A stretch of DNA of 15,000 nucleotides from Stramonita haemastoma. Taxonomy: Eukaryota > Mollusca > Gastropoda > Neogastropoda > Muricidae. A program made the position numbers and the translations under genes. Below, piece by piece: positions 14,879 through 15,000 of this stretch (position 1 is the stretch's first letter; each line of letters opens with the position of its first letter). The notes below the pieces were generated by a model. It ran no database searches. It was given only the letters and a program-made list of their open reading frames with translations, and had not been told where the DNA came from. The stretch covers positions 68,643,394 through 68,658,393 of the forward strand of contig CM060318.1 of NCBI GenBank assembly GCA_030674155.1. Direction: 5' to 3'.

Positions 14879-15000
14879 GAAGTCACACCCTTCCCCTCAT
14901 GAAGTCACACCCTTTCCCTCACAAAGTCACACCCTTCCTCTCATGAAGTCCACACCCTTCCCCTCATGAAGTAACACCCTTTCCCCACAAAGTCACACCC
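14879..15000. repeat. 22-bp minisatellite, runs off window
   Basis: Five full units (14879-14900, 14901-14922, 14923-14944, 14945-14967, 14968-14988) and a partial sixth. The unit is a GAAGTCACACCC core, then CTTCCCCTCAT or a variant. Unit lengths are 22, 22, 22, 23 and 21. The array is cut by the window edge. Confidence 0.95.

Overview
The window looks like non-coding nuclear DNA from a eukaryote, most probably a marine gastropod mollusc. I see no convincing protein-coding exon, rRNA gene, functional tRNA gene, CRISPR array or prokaryotic operon. Nearly all long open frames are translations of microsatellites (CA/GT read as HTHT or VCVC, GA read as RERE, ACAT read as CMYV). The gastropod assignment rests on my recollection of the interspersed repeats: tRNA-headed SINEs whose bodies and tails I recognise from snail genomic and UTR sequence. 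It has not been checked by a search.

Two components dominate. The first is tandem repeats, roughly a sixth to a fifth of the window. These are many (CA/GT)n tracts, a 300-bp ACAT array, (GA/CT)n, (CTGT)n, (ATCT)n and (CTTT)n arrays, a TACAA pentamer array, and long G, C, A and T homopolymers. The second is SINEs. Family A has copies at 2191-2576 (+), 2602-2944 (-), 3024-3300 (+), 4451-4746 (+), 5591-5834 (-) and 8700-9181 (+). Family B has copies at 7490-7890 (+) and 13950-14466 (+). Family C has one copy at 13511-13875 (+). A family-D 3' end with a GACTTT tail lies at 4836-4930, with a decayed relative at 11120-11205. A tail-only fragment lies at 4049-4150 (-). A candidate 5S-rRNA-derived repeat lies at 6391-6600.

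Layout: 1-670 ACT repeat and unassigned sequence; 671-1713 G/C homopolymers, CA and ACAT arrays; 1714-2190 AT-rich unassigned sequence; 2191-3300 a (+)(-)(+) SINE cluster joined by GT tracts; 3301-4048 CT tract and a degenerate 54-bp duplication; 4049-5030 SINE pieces and GA/CA tracts; 5031-6100 headless SINE and GT tracts; 6100-7276 candidate 5S-derived repeat, ATC-rich sequence and a Z-DNA-prone block; 7490-7890 SINE B; 8005-8640 a decayed array with a 21-22 bp period, interrupted by a SINE and resuming at 9206; 9398-10110 poly(A), a 30-bp duplication and ATCT repeats; 10111-12485 mostly unassigned sequence with a hairpin and a CpG-rich patch; 12486-13183 CT/CA arrays; 13511-14466 SINEs C and B in tandem; 14558-14653 CTTT/CTGT; 14879-15000 a 22-bp minisatellite running off the end.

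No genes work together here. The most interesting signals are in the repeats. One 3' tail module is joined to two different SINE bodies. Two hairpins in SINE A are kept by compensatory base changes between copies. The decayed 21-22 bp array is not explained by any element I recognise.
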